From Bacteroidetes bacterium UBA1947 (GTDB lineage Bacteria; Bacteroidota; Bacteroidia; Chitinophagales; Chitinophagaceae), in contig DDET01000041.1 of assembly GCA_002336915.1 (NCBI GenBank), forward strand, positions 14,244 through 78,243: 64,000 nt of DNA, given 5' to 3'. The notes under the pieces are model-generated. The model was not told the DNA's origin and searched no databases. It was given only the letters and a program-made list of their open reading frames with translations. A program made the translations under genes and the position numbers. Shown here one piece after another: positions 16,531-26,294 of this stretch. How positions within the stretch are numbered: the first letter of the stretch is position 1; the number at the start of each line of letters is the position of its first letter.

Positions 16531-16758
16531 ATGAAAAAGATATTTGCACTCATTATTATCATCACCTTAGTCAGCCTATACCCTAACCCGGCAAACGAGG
16601 AATTAAAGATAAAGACAGATGCGGTATATAAATCATATACAATCACAAACAGCATCGGGTAGATAGTGATGAAAAGCCTCGTAAGCAACAAGGAAATAAG
16701 TGTTGACATAAAAGGCCTGGCACAGGGAGTATATTACATCAACCTGAAGGCACGCTAA
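16531..16758 (+). pseudogene. Signal peptide plus T9SS type A tail, broken by TAG
   Basis: A 76-codon frame with one internal stop. Codons 1-15 encode a signal-peptide-like start (MKKIFALIIIITLVS), and codons 16-75 a type A sorting domain with almost nothing between: LYPNPANEEL at its start and GLAQGVYYINLKAR at its end, both family hallmarks. Codon 44 (16660-16662) is TAG, at the place where these domains usually have Gln or Lys after N-x-x-G, so a CAG-to-TAG change is the simplest explanation. It looks like the remains of a secreted protein that lost its whole passenger domain and then acquired a nonsense mutation. A -7 box is still present. Confidence 0.65.
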
Positions 16759-16902
16759 ACACAGAAGTTAAGAAATTTGTGAAAATGTGATGCTTTCGAC
16801 GTGCAGACTACCTACATTCAAATATTATATTTTCATATAGTGACCCAATTGTAAAACTTTTACCATTTTTTAAGGGGAAGATTAATATGTCATTGAAAGG
16901 CC

Positions 16903-16910
16903 TATCTTTG
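16903..16910 (+). promoter_or_regulatory. -7 box for the lipoprotein at 16930
   Basis: TATCTTTG, an exact TAnnTTTG match ending 19 bases before the ATG at 16930. Confidence 0.5.
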
Positions 16911-16929
16911 TTTTCTTCTAAATATTACG

Positions 16930-18018
16930 ATGAAGAGAACATTGTTATACGCTTTAAGCCTTGCCGCAATATTGGGCACCTCGAGCTGCTCGGAAAAATT
17001 TGATGTGGCTGCTCCATACCGGAATGTAACCGTTGTTAACGGCTTCCTTGACATACGGGACACTGCGCACTATATCCGTATCGAAAAAGGCTTCATGGAC
17101 CAAAACAAGAGCGGCCTTGATATGGCTAAGGTGCCGGACAGCAGTTATTATTCCAAGCTTACCGTACAGGTAAAAGAGCTGATTCCCGGTAACCCAGTGC
17201 CTGTTAACACAATCGTTTTAAAACTGGTGGATCTTAATAACGAAGGGTACCCCAAAGATACCGGCACCTTCTTTACATCGCCCAACTATGCATATAAATT
17301 TACGGAGGGGCTTAAGCCCGACCACCGGTACCGACTGGTGATAACTAACCAGGAATCGGGAGAAGTGGATTCAGCGGAAACATCTATAATCGATACAGCC
17401 TTTAGCCATTTCTATATTCCTCCATTGGAAAACCCCGACTATCCGCTTAGAATGAATATTGCGAAGACCATTAACAATAAGGTTAAGTTCAGTGGCAGCA
17501 TAGTGACGGCGGGTACGGACCCCAATGCAGTGCCTGCCGGTGTAAAAGTGATGGAGTGTACCATGCTGATCTACTACCGGGACAGCAATTCTGTGGCGCA
17601 TACTATAACACCACATATACTTACCTGGAATAACGTACCGGCGGATATTACCATAACCAGCTCAGGCTTTGATTTTGCCCTGCTGAACACCACATTTTAC
17701 GATTTCTTTAAGGAAAACATACCCGCTACTCCCGATGTGCATGGCCTATGGCGCCTGCTGGATAGCTGCGATATTATCATGTATGCCGGCAGTAGTGATT
17801 ATTATACCTACAGGCAGGTAACCGGAGCCCAAGCCGGCGGGCTAACCGGCGGCGAAATAAAGCCTAATTATTCCAATATACAAGGTGGCTTATCCCTGGG
17901 CCTGTTCACTACAAGGACAGCAAAAACGGGCCATGCGATCAAATTTGAAGTACCCGAAAGTATTGACTCCTTAAGGGTAAATCCCCGTACCAGCAATATC
18001 AACTTTACGGTGCCATAA
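16930..18018 (+). CDS. Lipoprotein, possibly DUF4249-like
   Basis: A 362-aa lipoprotein with lipobox GTSSC (Cys about 20). The mature part opens FDVAAPYRNVTVVNGFLDIRD, and is beta-rich throughout, with repeated strands but no catalytic motif I can identify. The opening VVNGFLD...YIRIEKGF resembles DUF4249-type outer-membrane-associated lipoproteins of Bacteroidota, but this match is from memory and weak. The gene is preceded by a perfect -7 box and followed by a terminator, so it is monocistronic. Confidence 0.7.
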   Translation: MKRTLLYALSLAAILGTSSCSEKFDVAAPYRNVTVVNGFLDIRDTAHYIRIEKGFMDQNKSGLDMAKVPDSSYYSKLTVQVKELIPGNPVPVNTIVLKLVDLNNEGYPKDTGTFFTSPNYAYKFTEGLKPDHRYRLVITNQESGEVDSAETSIIDTAFSHFYIPPLENPDYPLRMNIAKTINNKVKFSGSIVTAGTDPNAVPAGVKVMECTMLIYYRDSNSVAHTITPHILTWNNVPADITITSSGFDFALLNTTFYDFFKENIPATPDVHGLWRLLDSCDIIMYAGSSDYYTYRQVTGAQAGGLTGGEIKPNYSNIQGGLSLGLFTTRTAKTGHAIKFEVPESIDSLRVNPRTSNINFTVP

Positions 18019-18049
18019 TTGACAAAATAACCTGTTTAAGATATTTTTT

Positions 18050-18081
18050 ATGCCTTAATGTGTATGCATTAAGGCATTTTT
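18050..18081 (+). terminator. Rho-independent terminator
   Basis: ATGCCTTAATG and CATTAAGGCAT form an 11-bp perfect stem with a short loop, followed by TTTTAT. Confidence 0.75.
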
Positions 18082-18188
18082 ATTTCAGAATGACAGTATA
18101 GCTGACAATATTACCGAATAAAGGCTCATGGCATGCATATTGACTAGAAATAGGTATAAATAAAGAAAATTAAAAGAATAGAATTACT

Positions 18189-20093
18189 ATGGGAAAAATT
18201 ATCGGAATTGACTTAGGTACCACGAACTCTTGCGTTGCAGTAATGGAAGGTAACGAACCAGTGGTAATAGCCAACGATGAAGGCCGCCGCACAACGCCTT
18301 CGGTAGTCGCCTTTTTGAAAAACGGCGAGCGTAAAGTAGGAGATCCGGCAAAGCGCCAGGCCATTACAAACCCTACGAACACTATTATGTCCATTAAACG
18401 CTACATGGGTCGTCGCTTTGACGAGGTGAGCAGCGAAATGACGCATAACTCATACAAGATAGTAAAGGGTGATAATAACACACCCCGGGTGGATATAGAC
18501 GGCAGGATGTACACGCCGCAGGAAATATCGGCTATGATACTTCAGAAAATGAAGAAAACCGCCGAGGAATTCCTGGGTTATGAGGTAACAGAAGCCGTGG
18601 TTACTGTACCTGCGTACTTTAACGATGCACAGCGCCAGGCTACTAAAGAAGCCGGCGAAATAGCGGGCCTTAACATACGCCGTATCATTAACGAACCTAC
18701 AGCTGCCGCATTGGCTTATGGCCTTGACAAACAGCATAAGGACAGCAAAATAGCTGTGTTCGACCTTGGTGGTGGTACATTTGATATCTCGATCCTGGAA
18801 TTGGGTGATGGGGTATTTGAGGTAAAATCGACCAACGGTGACACTCACCTGGGTGGTGATGACTTTGATAAGGTGATCATGGACTGGCTGGCTGATGAAT
18901 TTAAGAAAGACGAAGCGCAGGACCTGCGTAAAGACCCTATGGCATGGCAGCGCCTGAAGGAAGCTGCTGAAAAAGCCAAAGTGGAGCTGTCTTCATCACA
19001 GGAAACAGAAATAAACTTACCATATATAACCGCAGTGGATGGCGTACCTAAACACCTGGTGCGCAAATTGAGCCGTGCAAAATTCGAACAGCTGTCGGAC
19101 AGTTTAGTAGAGCGCACGCTCGAACCCTGCCGTAAAGCATTGAAGGATGCCGGCCTTACTACTTCGGATATTGACGAAGTGATCATGGTAGGTGGTTCGA
19201 CACGTATCCCCAAAATACTGGAGATCGTAGAGAAATTCTTCGGCAAAAAGCCTAACAGGAGTGTAAACCCTGATGAAGTGGTAGCAATAGGTGCTGCTAT
19301 ACAAGGTGGCGTATTAAGCGGCGATGTAAAAGATGTATTGCTGCTGGACGTTACACCTCTTTCACTGGGTATTGAAACAATGGGCGGTGTAATGACCAGG
19401 CTTATAGAATCGAACACAACCATACCTACACGTAAGAGCGAAACGTTCTCGACAGCCAGCGATAACCAGCCAAGCGTTGAAATAAACGTACTGCAAGGTG
19501 AGCGCCCGATGGCTAAGGACAATAAAACGCTGGGAAGGTTTATACTGGATGGTATACCACCGGCACCACGCGGCGTGCCACAGGTAGAAGTGATCTTTGA
19601 CATTGATGCTAACGGTATACTGCATGTGACCGCAAAAGATAAAGGCACAGGCAAACAGCAGAATATACGCATAGAAGCCGGTAGCGGCCTGAACAAGGAA
19701 GAGATAGAACGCATGAGGAACGAGGCGAAAGCCAATGAAGATGAAGATAAGAAAGTGCGTGAGCGTGTAGAAAAACTAAATATGGCTGACGGTCTTGTAT
19801 TCAACTCAGAAAAACAACTGAAAGAATACGGCGACAAGATACCTGCTGACAAGAAGGGGCCTATAGAGGCTGCAGTAGCCAAACTGAAAGAAGCTCATAA
19901 AGCAGAAGACGTGGATGGCATTGATAAAGCAGCTGAGGAACTGAATGCAGCATGGAGCGCAGCGAGCGAATTCCTGTACAACACAGGTAACCAGCAAGCT
20001 GGTGGCGATGGCGGTGCACAACAACAGCAGCAGCATGAGAATGCAGGCAACGACGGTAATGTAGCCGATGCCGAATATGAAGAAGTAAAATAA
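18189..20093 (+). CDS. dnaK: Molecular chaperone DnaK (Hsp70)
   Basis: A 634-aa Hsp70, full length for the family. It begins GKIIGIDLGTTNSCVAVMEG (ATP-binding phosphate 1 motif) and shows VPAYFNDAQRQAT, FDLGGGTFDISI and the VGGSTRIPK adenosine motif in the nucleotide-binding domain. The substrate-binding domain starts near residue 390 (DVTPLSLGIET), and the tail is Gln/Gly-rich ending EEVK, which in Hsp70s recruits co-chaperones. It folds nascent and stress-denatured proteins with DnaJ and GrpE. Neither partner is adjacent here; a separate membrane-anchored J-domain protein is at 49395. No CIRCE element is visible upstream. Confidence 0.98.
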   Translation: MGKIIGIDLGTTNSCVAVMEGNEPVVIANDEGRRTTPSVVAFLKNGERKVGDPAKRQAITNPTNTIMSIKRYMGRRFDEVSSEMTHNSYKIVKGDNNTPRVDIDGRMYTPQEISAMILQKMKKTAEEFLGYEVTEAVVTVPAYFNDAQRQATKEAGEIAGLNIRRIINEPTAAALAYGLDKQHKDSKIAVFDLGGGTFDISILELGDGVFEVKSTNGDTHLGGDDFDKVIMDWLADEFKKDEAQDLRKDPMAWQRLKEAAEKAKVELSSSQETEINLPYITAVDGVPKHLVRKLSRAKFEQLSDSLVERTLEPCRKALKDAGLTTSDIDEVIMVGGSTRIPKILEIVEKFFGKKPNRSVNPDEVVAIGAAIQGGVLSGDVKDVLLLDVTPLSLGIETMGGVMTRLIESNTTIPTRKSETFSTASDNQPSVEINVLQGERPMAKDNKTLGRFILDGIPPAPRGVPQVEVIFDIDANGILHVTAKDKGTGKQQNIRIEAGSGLNKEEIERMRNEAKANEDEDKKVRERVEKLNMADGLVFNSEKQLKEYGDKIPADKKGPIEAAVAKLKEAHKAEDVDGIDKAAEELNAAWSAASEFLYNTGNQQAGGDGGAQQQQQHENAGNDGNVADAEYEEVK

Positions 20094-20126
20094 GAAGCCA
20101 AGCCATAAAGAGGCTTATATCAAGAT

Positions 20127-20160
20127 AAAAAAAGAGAGGCTATATAGCCTCTCTTTTTTT
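20127..20160 (+). terminator. dnaK terminator
   Basis: AAAAAAAGAGAGGCTA and TAGCCTCTCTTTTTTT pair over a 2-base loop; perfect stem with A- and T-tracts. Confidence 0.9.
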
Positions 20161-20217
20161 ATCGTACCTGAAAGCGACTGGTACGTTTTTTATGTCCTCC
20201 GGGTAAAACTACGTGTT

Positions 20218-20388
20218 ATGAAAGGGGCAAGAAATGAAAACAACATGCAAAGCAAACAGAACAAGGTAAATCTAACAAAACCTGAGATTCGTGACGAGCT
20301 GGACAGCCGTAAAGAAAAAGAAGCCGGGTACACAGACCACAATAACAAGGCAGATAAAACTAAGAAGAACAAAAGAAAAGAAGGCTAG
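20218..20388 (+). CDS. Small charged protein (56 aa)
   Basis: A short frame from ATG 20218 to TAG 20388. The product is very hydrophilic, with LTKPEIRDELDSRKEKE in the middle and a Lys-rich tail (KKNKRKEG). The TKPEIRDELDSRK block resembles a small conserved protein family of Bacteroidota, which supports it as a real gene despite its size; this is recalled, not searched. A second Met at codon 10 is an alternative start. It lies between dnaK and the barrel gene on the same strand. Confidence 0.6.
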   Translation: MKGARNENNMQSKQNKVNLTKPEIRDELDSRKEKEAGYTDHNNKADKTKKNKRKEG

Positions 20389-20425
20389 TATATAATAAGA
20401 TACCTGCCCAAACGTTCTAATAACA

Positions 20426-21124
20426 ATGACTAAATCATTTTGTCTTTTAGTCTCCTTACTAACGTTTGCCAGTCAGCCCTTATACGCCCAAAAGCTGCTC
20501 GGAAATATTGGATTGGGTATCGGGTATGATGTTTTCATACGCGATAAAAGAATACTGCCATACAGTGTCAAATGGCCTGCCAGGCCGGGCATGGGAGGCA
20601 TGTTTGGTATTAAATACCTGCCTGAAAATGGCTTCGAAATATTTTTAAATGCTAATGTAGGCACGGTATATATTCAAATACCTGCTCCGGGCTACGGCAA
20701 AAGCAGGACCTACTTTAAGCAATTCCATTCCAATATCAGTATAGGTTCGGGCCCGCAAATAAAAACTGAAAGTCGTGGAACTTTCATTCCGTATGTGCAG
20801 CTCGGTGCCGGTTTCTACAGCGATTGGGGTGAACAATACAATAATCCAACAAATATTACTGTACAAAAAAGGATGGGCTTGCCTGTTAGTGATACCTGGA
20901 CGCTTATATGTGGCGCTGGTATAGATTGGCAAATAGGTAAAAGGCACCTGTCAGGCTTGAACCTGCAGGCATCTTTTACCCCAATGAATATCTATGAGGT
21001 AACACCGGAGTACGAGGTTTCAACTCCTGCAGGGTTATACGATATAAAATTACAGGGCAGGTTGCTGCAATTTATGCTCAGCTACAATACACACTTCAGC
21101 ATCAAAAAATGGAACAGGATATAA
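20426..21124 (+). CDS. Outer-membrane beta-barrel protein
   Basis: A 232-aa protein with a clear signal peptide (cleavage near YAQ, residue 21). The mature sequence alternates hydrophobic and polar residues in strands such as GNIGLGIGYDVFI, GMFGIKYL, FEIFLNANVG, ISIGSGPQI, FIPYVQLGAGFY and LLQFMLSYNTHF, and ends in an aromatic-rich strand, all features of a small 8-strand outer-membrane barrel (porin-family/OMP_b-brl type). No specific ligand can be named. A 12-bp hairpin follows at 21128-21154. Confidence 0.7.
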   Translation: MTKSFCLLVSLLTFASQPLYAQKLLGNIGLGIGYDVFIRDKRILPYSVKWPARPGMGGMFGIKYLPENGFEIFLNANVGTVYIQIPAPGYGKSRTYFKQFHSNISIGSGPQIKTESRGTFIPYVQLGAGFYSDWGEQYNNPTNITVQKRMGLPVSDTWTLICGAGIDWQIGKRHLSGLNLQASFTPMNIYEVTPEYEVSTPAGLYDIKLQGRLLQFMLSYNTHFSIKKWNRI

Positions 21125-21127
21125 ATC

Positions 21128-21158
21128 CGAATGGCTGCAAAGTGCAGCCATTCGATCT
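21128..21158 (+). terminator. Hairpin terminator after the barrel gene
   Basis: CGAATGGCTGCA and TGCAGCCATTCG form a perfect 12-bp stem with a 3-base loop, followed by ATCTTT. Confidence 0.65.
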
Positions 21159-21185
21159 TTAAATAAGGCATTTGCGTCTGTTATT

Positions 21186-24100
21186 TTATCTCAACAGGTT
21201 GATATTACCCTGTTTCTCTACTACACCACCTTCGCGCAATGTCACACGCAGTATATACAGGTAAGATTCCGTAGGTTGTGCCTGGCCTTTGAAAGTACCG
21301 TCCCAACCGATAGACTTATCTCTTGATTCAAACACCAGCTGTCCCCACCTGTTGTATATTTTCAGGTCCATTTTTTCTATGCCCGGACCTCTTACGTATA
21401 GTACATCATTATTGCCATCGCCATTGGGGGTAAATGCCGTAGGTATGTCAGCAATAGGCTGTATCAAAGCACCGACATCTTTACATACAGTATCGGGGCA
21501 GTTGTCGCTATTATTGGCTATAAGACATACGTTAAATGTTCCAGTCCAATCGTAAAGGCGAATGGGGTCTTTTTCAGTGCTGCTAAGACCATCGCCGTAG
21601 GACCAGTTATAAATGCTTGACCGAACAGACTGATTGGTGAATACTATCGGCTGGTTCTTTTCAGGAGGTACCGGAGCAAAATCAAATGCGGCGTGCGCAT
21701 GATACCTCACGTGTACGCTTCCCTTTGCAGTATCGGTACCGTTGCAGGATTGAGGATCTATTGCCACCAGGACGACATTGTAGTCTCCACCTGTGTCGTA
21801 AGTATGGTTAACCAGCCTGGCGGTATCCGTATTGCCATCACCAAAATCCCATAACCATGATTTACCATTCTCTGTTAAGTTATAAAAAGGTATCAGGCCA
21901 TCACCACATACATCGGGATGCGAGAACACTGCCTTGATGGTATAGCTGTTCAACAATACCGTCTTCGTAATCGAGTCTACTTTATTACATGAAGTGCTGT
22001 CCCTTACCACAAGGGTAACATCATAAGAACCCATACCGCCGTAATAATGTATGGGTGGCGTAGTACCGGAATAGTATGTATTATCACCCAGGTTCCAGAA
22101 ATATTGACTAGCAGAACTTGTGGCCAGGGAATAATTATCAAATTTAACGCGGTATGGATTACAGCTATCCAGTGTAGTAGGTACAAAATCACTTTTTACC
22201 TGTCCTGAATCAACCCTTATATAAAGGTGAGTTGTATCTTTTGATTTACAGGCAGAAGGGTTACTGCTCTGTGCCACCAAAGTAACTGTGTGTATCCCTT
22301 TAAGTATAAAGGTGTGCGATGGTGCCGCTACTGTACTTACAGGCGTGTTATCACCAAAATCCCAAACATATGAATCTGCATTTACCGAGTTGTTATTAAA
22401 CTGAACAATATAGGGTGAACAACCGGGACTGTCGGGTTGCGCAGATGCTACTGCTGCAACATTGAAAGTGCTGAATGTGACAGTGGTAGTAAAGGTGTCT
22501 ATTTTGTTGCAGGTATTTACGTCGGAAGCGATAAGCCGTACAACGTATGTGCCTATTGCGGGATAGGTATGCAGTGGAGGAGTAATGCCTGTAAATGAAG
22601 TAGCATCACCGAAATCCCAATTGAATACTGCCCATGGCGTTATTACAGAAGAAGCATTACCAAACTGTACCGTGTACGGGCCGCAACTATCTAATATAGT
22701 ATAACTAATGTTGGCATTGATATTTGCTGTGTCCACCTTCACATTTACATATGCGGTGTCTTTTGTTTTGCATGCGGAAGGATTGTTGCTTTGCGCTATC
22801 AAGCGGGCTGTATGCAAGCCGAAAATAGTATAGGTATGGCTTGGTGCTGTAAGTGTACTACCCGGTGTGAGGTCACCAAAATCCCAGGTATATGAATTAG
22901 CATTAACAGAATTATTTACAAACTGCACCAGGAAAGGTGCGCAGCCTTCCGTATCGGGTGTAACGGCAGCTGCTGCTGTAACATCGAAAGTAGTAAATGC
23001 GACTGGTTTGATGATCGTGTCCTTCTTATTGCAGGTCGTGCTATCCGTTACTATGAGCCTTACATTGTAGGTACCTATGGCAGGGAAAGTATGCAGTGGA
23101 GGAGTGGGGCCGTTATAGGTGGTAAGGTCGCCAAAATCCCATGCATATTGGGTTTGTGCAGTAGTGTAAGGGCAAGTTTGCGTAAACTGGGCCCTGTATG
23201 GGTTACAACTATCCGTTACCACAAAAGAAAAATCTGCATAAATATCAGCAGTGTCTATTCGCACATGCAGGTAAGTGGTATCTTTTGATTTGCAGGCGGA
23301 AGGGCTGTTGCTCTGTGCTATTAACCGTACCGTATGCAGGCCTGCTTGTGTATAAACATGTGAGGGCGCAATGGTATTATTGACGGGCGAGCCATCACCA
23401 AAATCCCAGGTGTACGAAGTAGCGTTGAGAGATGTGTTCTGGAACTGAACGGTGAAGGGTGAACAGCCTGCAGTATCGCCCGCTATCGACGCATTTGCAT
23501 CAACATTGAAAGTAGTGAAGCCAACCGTTTTGATCATGGTATCAATACCTGCACAGAGTGCATTGGGATCAGTACAGATCAGGCGAACTGTATAAGTGCC
23601 CAGGGTAGCATAGTTATGGACCGGTGGTGTGTGGCCATTGTATGTGGTAAGATCACCAAAATCCCAGGCATATGTGGTAGAAGCGGTGGTGTCGGACGAA
23701 GTGTTAGTAAACCTGGCCCTGTACGGATTACAACTATCCAATACCTGTATCGCAAAATCACTTTGCAGGTTCGTTGTATCCACTGTTATGGTAAGGTATG
23801 TTGTATCGTGGGCGATGCAGGCCGTGGTGCTGGCTGCGGCCAGCATAACGGTAAAAGTACCGCCGGTAGTATAAGTATGTGAAGGAGCAGTTAAAGTACT
23901 GATCGGGGAGCCATCGCCAAAATCCCATACGTATGAGGTAGCACTCGTGGAATTATTTACGAACTGCACATTAAGCGGTGCGCAGCCCTGGACAGCAGGG
24001 GAACCTGCGGCTACAGCATGCACCGCCATCACATCGAATGATATCTTCATTGTCACCAAGTTATAACCGTCGCCATTGGTGGTACTATACGCGGTGGGGG

Positions 24101-26183
24101 TAACCGGGAAAACCGGGGAACCACAACATATACCCTGGTAGATGATACCTCTCTTATCAAAACGGCTTGTGCCGCCATCTACGTGATCACCATTTATCCC
24201 ATAGTAGGTACCCAGGGATAAGGTGGCCATGTTGGGTGTAAACACAATAAAATAAAATCCTGAGGTGGTGGCCTGCAGTGGATTGGGCGACAAAGGCATA
24301 TTAGGTACCGAACCGAAGCCCGACACATATATGTTAGAACAAGAATCGACAAGGAAGGCTGTGGGTGCCAACTGGGTAGCAGTACCATTACCAAATACTG
24401 TTGACACAAGATTTGTGGTAAGATCATTATCCATTTTGATAATGAAGTTGTGCGAATTTGCATTCGAATAAACACCCGGCGAAACCGGGAAGGAACCATC
24501 ACTCTGGCCCGTCGCATATACAAAGCCATTTACATCCTGCTGGACGCCGTAACACTGGTCATAAACGGAGGTGCCGACAAAGGTACTCCTCTCGAACGTG
24601 TAATTGCCGCCATTTATGAAACGACAAACAAATCCATCAACGGAGCCACCCTGGTAGCTGGCCTGGTAGGCGCCTACCGAAGCAGGGAAATTGCTGCTGG
24701 TAGTGCCACCGGAAATAAAGATATGGCCTTGGGAATTATCGAGTAAAATATTGTAGACGGCGTCTTCACCGCTGCCACCTATATAGGTGCTCCAAATTAA
24801 CGATGACAAGTCGTAATTCATTTTGAAAACCACACCGTCCTGACCGCCTATAAGATTTTGCTGGTAGGCAGTAGCAGCCGTAACAGGAAAATTGGTTGAG
24901 TGTGTATTGCCCGCCACAAGCACATTACCTGCATTGTCGGAGATCACTTCTCCCTTATAAGCATCGCCATAATTATGAGACAGGGGCGAGGTATTACCGC
25001 CATCCATGGCACTGCCGCCAATATAGGTAGATCCTATCAGCGCTGTGCCGGCGGGATTGAATTTAGTAACAAACAGATCTTGCCCACCGTTATTTGTATT
25101 GTCGTAAGCAGTGGCCGACGTAGGAAAATTGTTTGAATTAGTAACGCCGGTAACTACTAAGTTACCTGAAGGGTCTACAACTAAACTATGTGGTTGTTCG
25201 CTACTGTTGCCGCCAAGGTAGGTGCCAAATAGCTGGGTGCTGCCGTCAGACGAATATTTGGAGAGGTTCACGTCCACATTCCCCCCGAAAGTGCTTTGGA
25301 AAGCACCTATTGTTACCGGGTATCCGGACCCAAAAACCTCGCCTGCACCATATCCATTACCCTGGTCATCATAAGTGGCAGAAAAACCATAGTTAGATAC
25401 CGTGGACCCTGAATAAGTTGCAAAGATGACAGTGGGATCGATGACCAGTGGGAGGGCCCTGTTATAACCATCCGGGAAAAAGTAGTTAACTACATTATCG
25501 CCCACTTTATATGCACAGGCCACCTTTTTTCTTTCGCCATTAATTTCCTGGTATGCATACGGCTCCAGTTCTTCAACGGTACGCAAAGAGGTTTTGATGA
25601 ACAGCTTGCCATTCTTTGTTTTTACACCATCAGTACCCAGGTATCTCAGCCTGATAAGATTGGGGTCTGCACCCGGAGCTACAGTAAAATCATATGTAAA
25701 CCTGTGATTGTCGGAACGGAAACGAACATTGACCCCCGGATATATTTCACTATAGTCTACACTTGTAAATGGGTGGATATTGCTCTTCCAATGCGCAGGA
25801 TCACTACCCAGGAAGTAGTTATAATATACAGATTGCGGGTCATTGCCGGTCACCTTTGAGGGCTTTTTGGCACCCTCAAAGATCATCTTATAGGCATGAA
25901 ATTTCAGTACAGGATCAAGCGTTTTATCATGAATACATTCATGTACTTTTTCTGCGTTAGCCTCATCGCTAAGCACATAGGTTACTCCCGTATTTTCCAG
26001 GAATATACCCCCATCTTTAACATCAACGTGGTAAAGTGAGGGGTCGATCCATTGACCCTTATTGGCAACAAATTCCAATCCCTTGGACTTGGGAGCAAAA
26101 GTTATCGCATTTTTTGCCGGGGTAGCAAATGCAAAAGTGGAAAGAACCAGGCAAGCCTGTAATACAAAGTATTTTTTCTTCAT
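21186..26183 (-). CDS. Large SBBP/PKD-repeat surface protein with T9SS type B (CHU_C) tail
   Basis: A 1665-aa secreted protein. Signal peptide residues 1-20 (AFATPA); a conserved N-terminal domain to about 230 (FVANKGQWIDPSLYHVDV, DUF7948-like); SBBP-type propeller repeats about 230-640 (repeating GTYLGG/STYIGG, VTGVTNSNNFP); ten PKD domains about 650-1560, each marked by WDFGD or a variant; and a C-terminal gliding-motility-type domain (IPTAFTPNGDGNNDVL, IYNRWGQLVFES, GWDGTFKG). The last is the type B signal for T9SS export and surface attachment. The first eight PKD domains alternate as four A-B pairs. A role in adhesion or polymer binding is inferred. It is transcribed alone. Confidence 0.92.
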   Translation of the reverse strand: MKKKYFVLQACLVLSTFAFATPAKNAITFAPKSKGLEFVANKGQWIDPSLYHVDVKDGGIFLENTGVTYVLSDEANAEKVHECIHDKTLDPVLKFHAYKMIFEGAKKPSKVTGNDPQSVYYNYFLGSDPAHWKSNIHPFTSVDYSEIYPGVNVRFRSDNHRFTYDFTVAPGADPNLIRLRYLGTDGVKTKNGKLFIKTSLRTVEELEPYAYQEINGERKKVACAYKVGDNVVNYFFPDGYNRALPLVIDPTVIFATYSGSTVSNYGFSATYDDQGNGYGAGEVFGSGYPVTIGAFQSTFGGNVDVNLSKYSSDGSTQLFGTYLGGNSSEQPHSLVVDPSGNLVVTGVTNSNNFPTSATAYDNTNNGGQDLFVTKFNPAGTALIGSTYIGGSAMDGGNTSPLSHNYGDAYKGEVISDNAGNVLVAGNTHSTNFPVTAATAYQQNLIGGQDGVVFKMNYDLSSLIWSTYIGGSGEDAVYNILLDNSQGHIFISGGTTSSNFPASVGAYQASYQGGSVDGFVCRFINGGNYTFERSTFVGTSVYDQCYGVQQDVNGFVYATGQSDGSFPVSPGVYSNANSHNFIIKMDNDLTTNLVSTVFGNGTATQLAPTAFLVDSCSNIYVSGFGSVPNMPLSPNPLQATTSGFYFIVFTPNMATLSLGTYYGINGDHVDGGTSRFDKRGIIYQGICCGSPVFPVTPTAYSTTNGDGYNLVTMKISFDVMAVHAVAAGSPAVQGCAPLNVQFVNNSTSATSYVWDFGDGSPISTLTAPSHTYTTGGTFTVMLAAASTTACIAHDTTYLTITVDTTNLQSDFAIQVLDSCNPYRARFTNTSSDTTASTTYAWDFGDLTTYNGHTPPVHNYATLGTYTVRLICTDPNALCAGIDTMIKTVGFTTFNVDANASIAGDTAGCSPFTVQFQNTSLNATSYTWDFGDGSPVNNTIAPSHVYTQAGLHTVRLIAQSNSPSACKSKDTTYLHVRIDTADIYADFSFVVTDSCNPYRAQFTQTCPYTTAQTQYAWDFGDLTTYNGPTPPLHTFPAIGTYNVRLIVTDSTTCNKKDTIIKPVAFTTFDVTAAAAVTPDTEGCAPFLVQFVNNSVNANSYTWDFGDLTPGSTLTAPSHTYTIFGLHTARLIAQSNNPSACKTKDTAYVNVKVDTANINANISYTILDSCGPYTVQFGNASSVITPWAVFNWDFGDATSFTGITPPLHTYPAIGTYVVRLIASDVNTCNKIDTFTTTVTFSTFNVAAVASAQPDSPGCSPYIVQFNNNSVNADSYVWDFGDNTPVSTVAAPSHTFILKGIHTVTLVAQSSNPSACKSKDTTHLYIRVDSGQVKSDFVPTTLDSCNPYRVKFDNYSLATSSASQYFWNLGDNTYYSGTTPPIHYYGGMGSYDVTLVVRDSTSCNKVDSITKTVLLNSYTIKAVFSHPDVCGDGLIPFYNLTENGKSWLWDFGDGNTDTARLVNHTYDTGGDYNVVLVAIDPQSCNGTDTAKGSVHVRYHAHAAFDFAPVPPEKNQPIVFTNQSVRSSIYNWSYGDGLSSTEKDPIRLYDWTGTFNVCLIANNSDNCPDTVCKDVGALIQPIADIPTAFTPNGDGNNDVLYVRGPGIEKMDLKIYNRWGQLVFESRDKSIGWDGTFKGQAQPTESYLYILRVTLREGGVVEKQGNINLLR

Positions 26184-26294
26184 ACGCGTAAGTTAAGCAG
26201 GTATATACTACAATATAGACGGGCTTGGTACATTAAGGGTTTGTCAAATTAGTAAATTTGACTGATATAATAAAAAATATCTGTTGAAGCTTGT

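Noticed and set aside
18100..18188. CIRCE-type heat-shock operator before dnaK
   Set aside because: No TTAGCACTC-N9-GAGTGCTAA-like dyad is present in the gap; heat-shock control cannot be read from this sequence.
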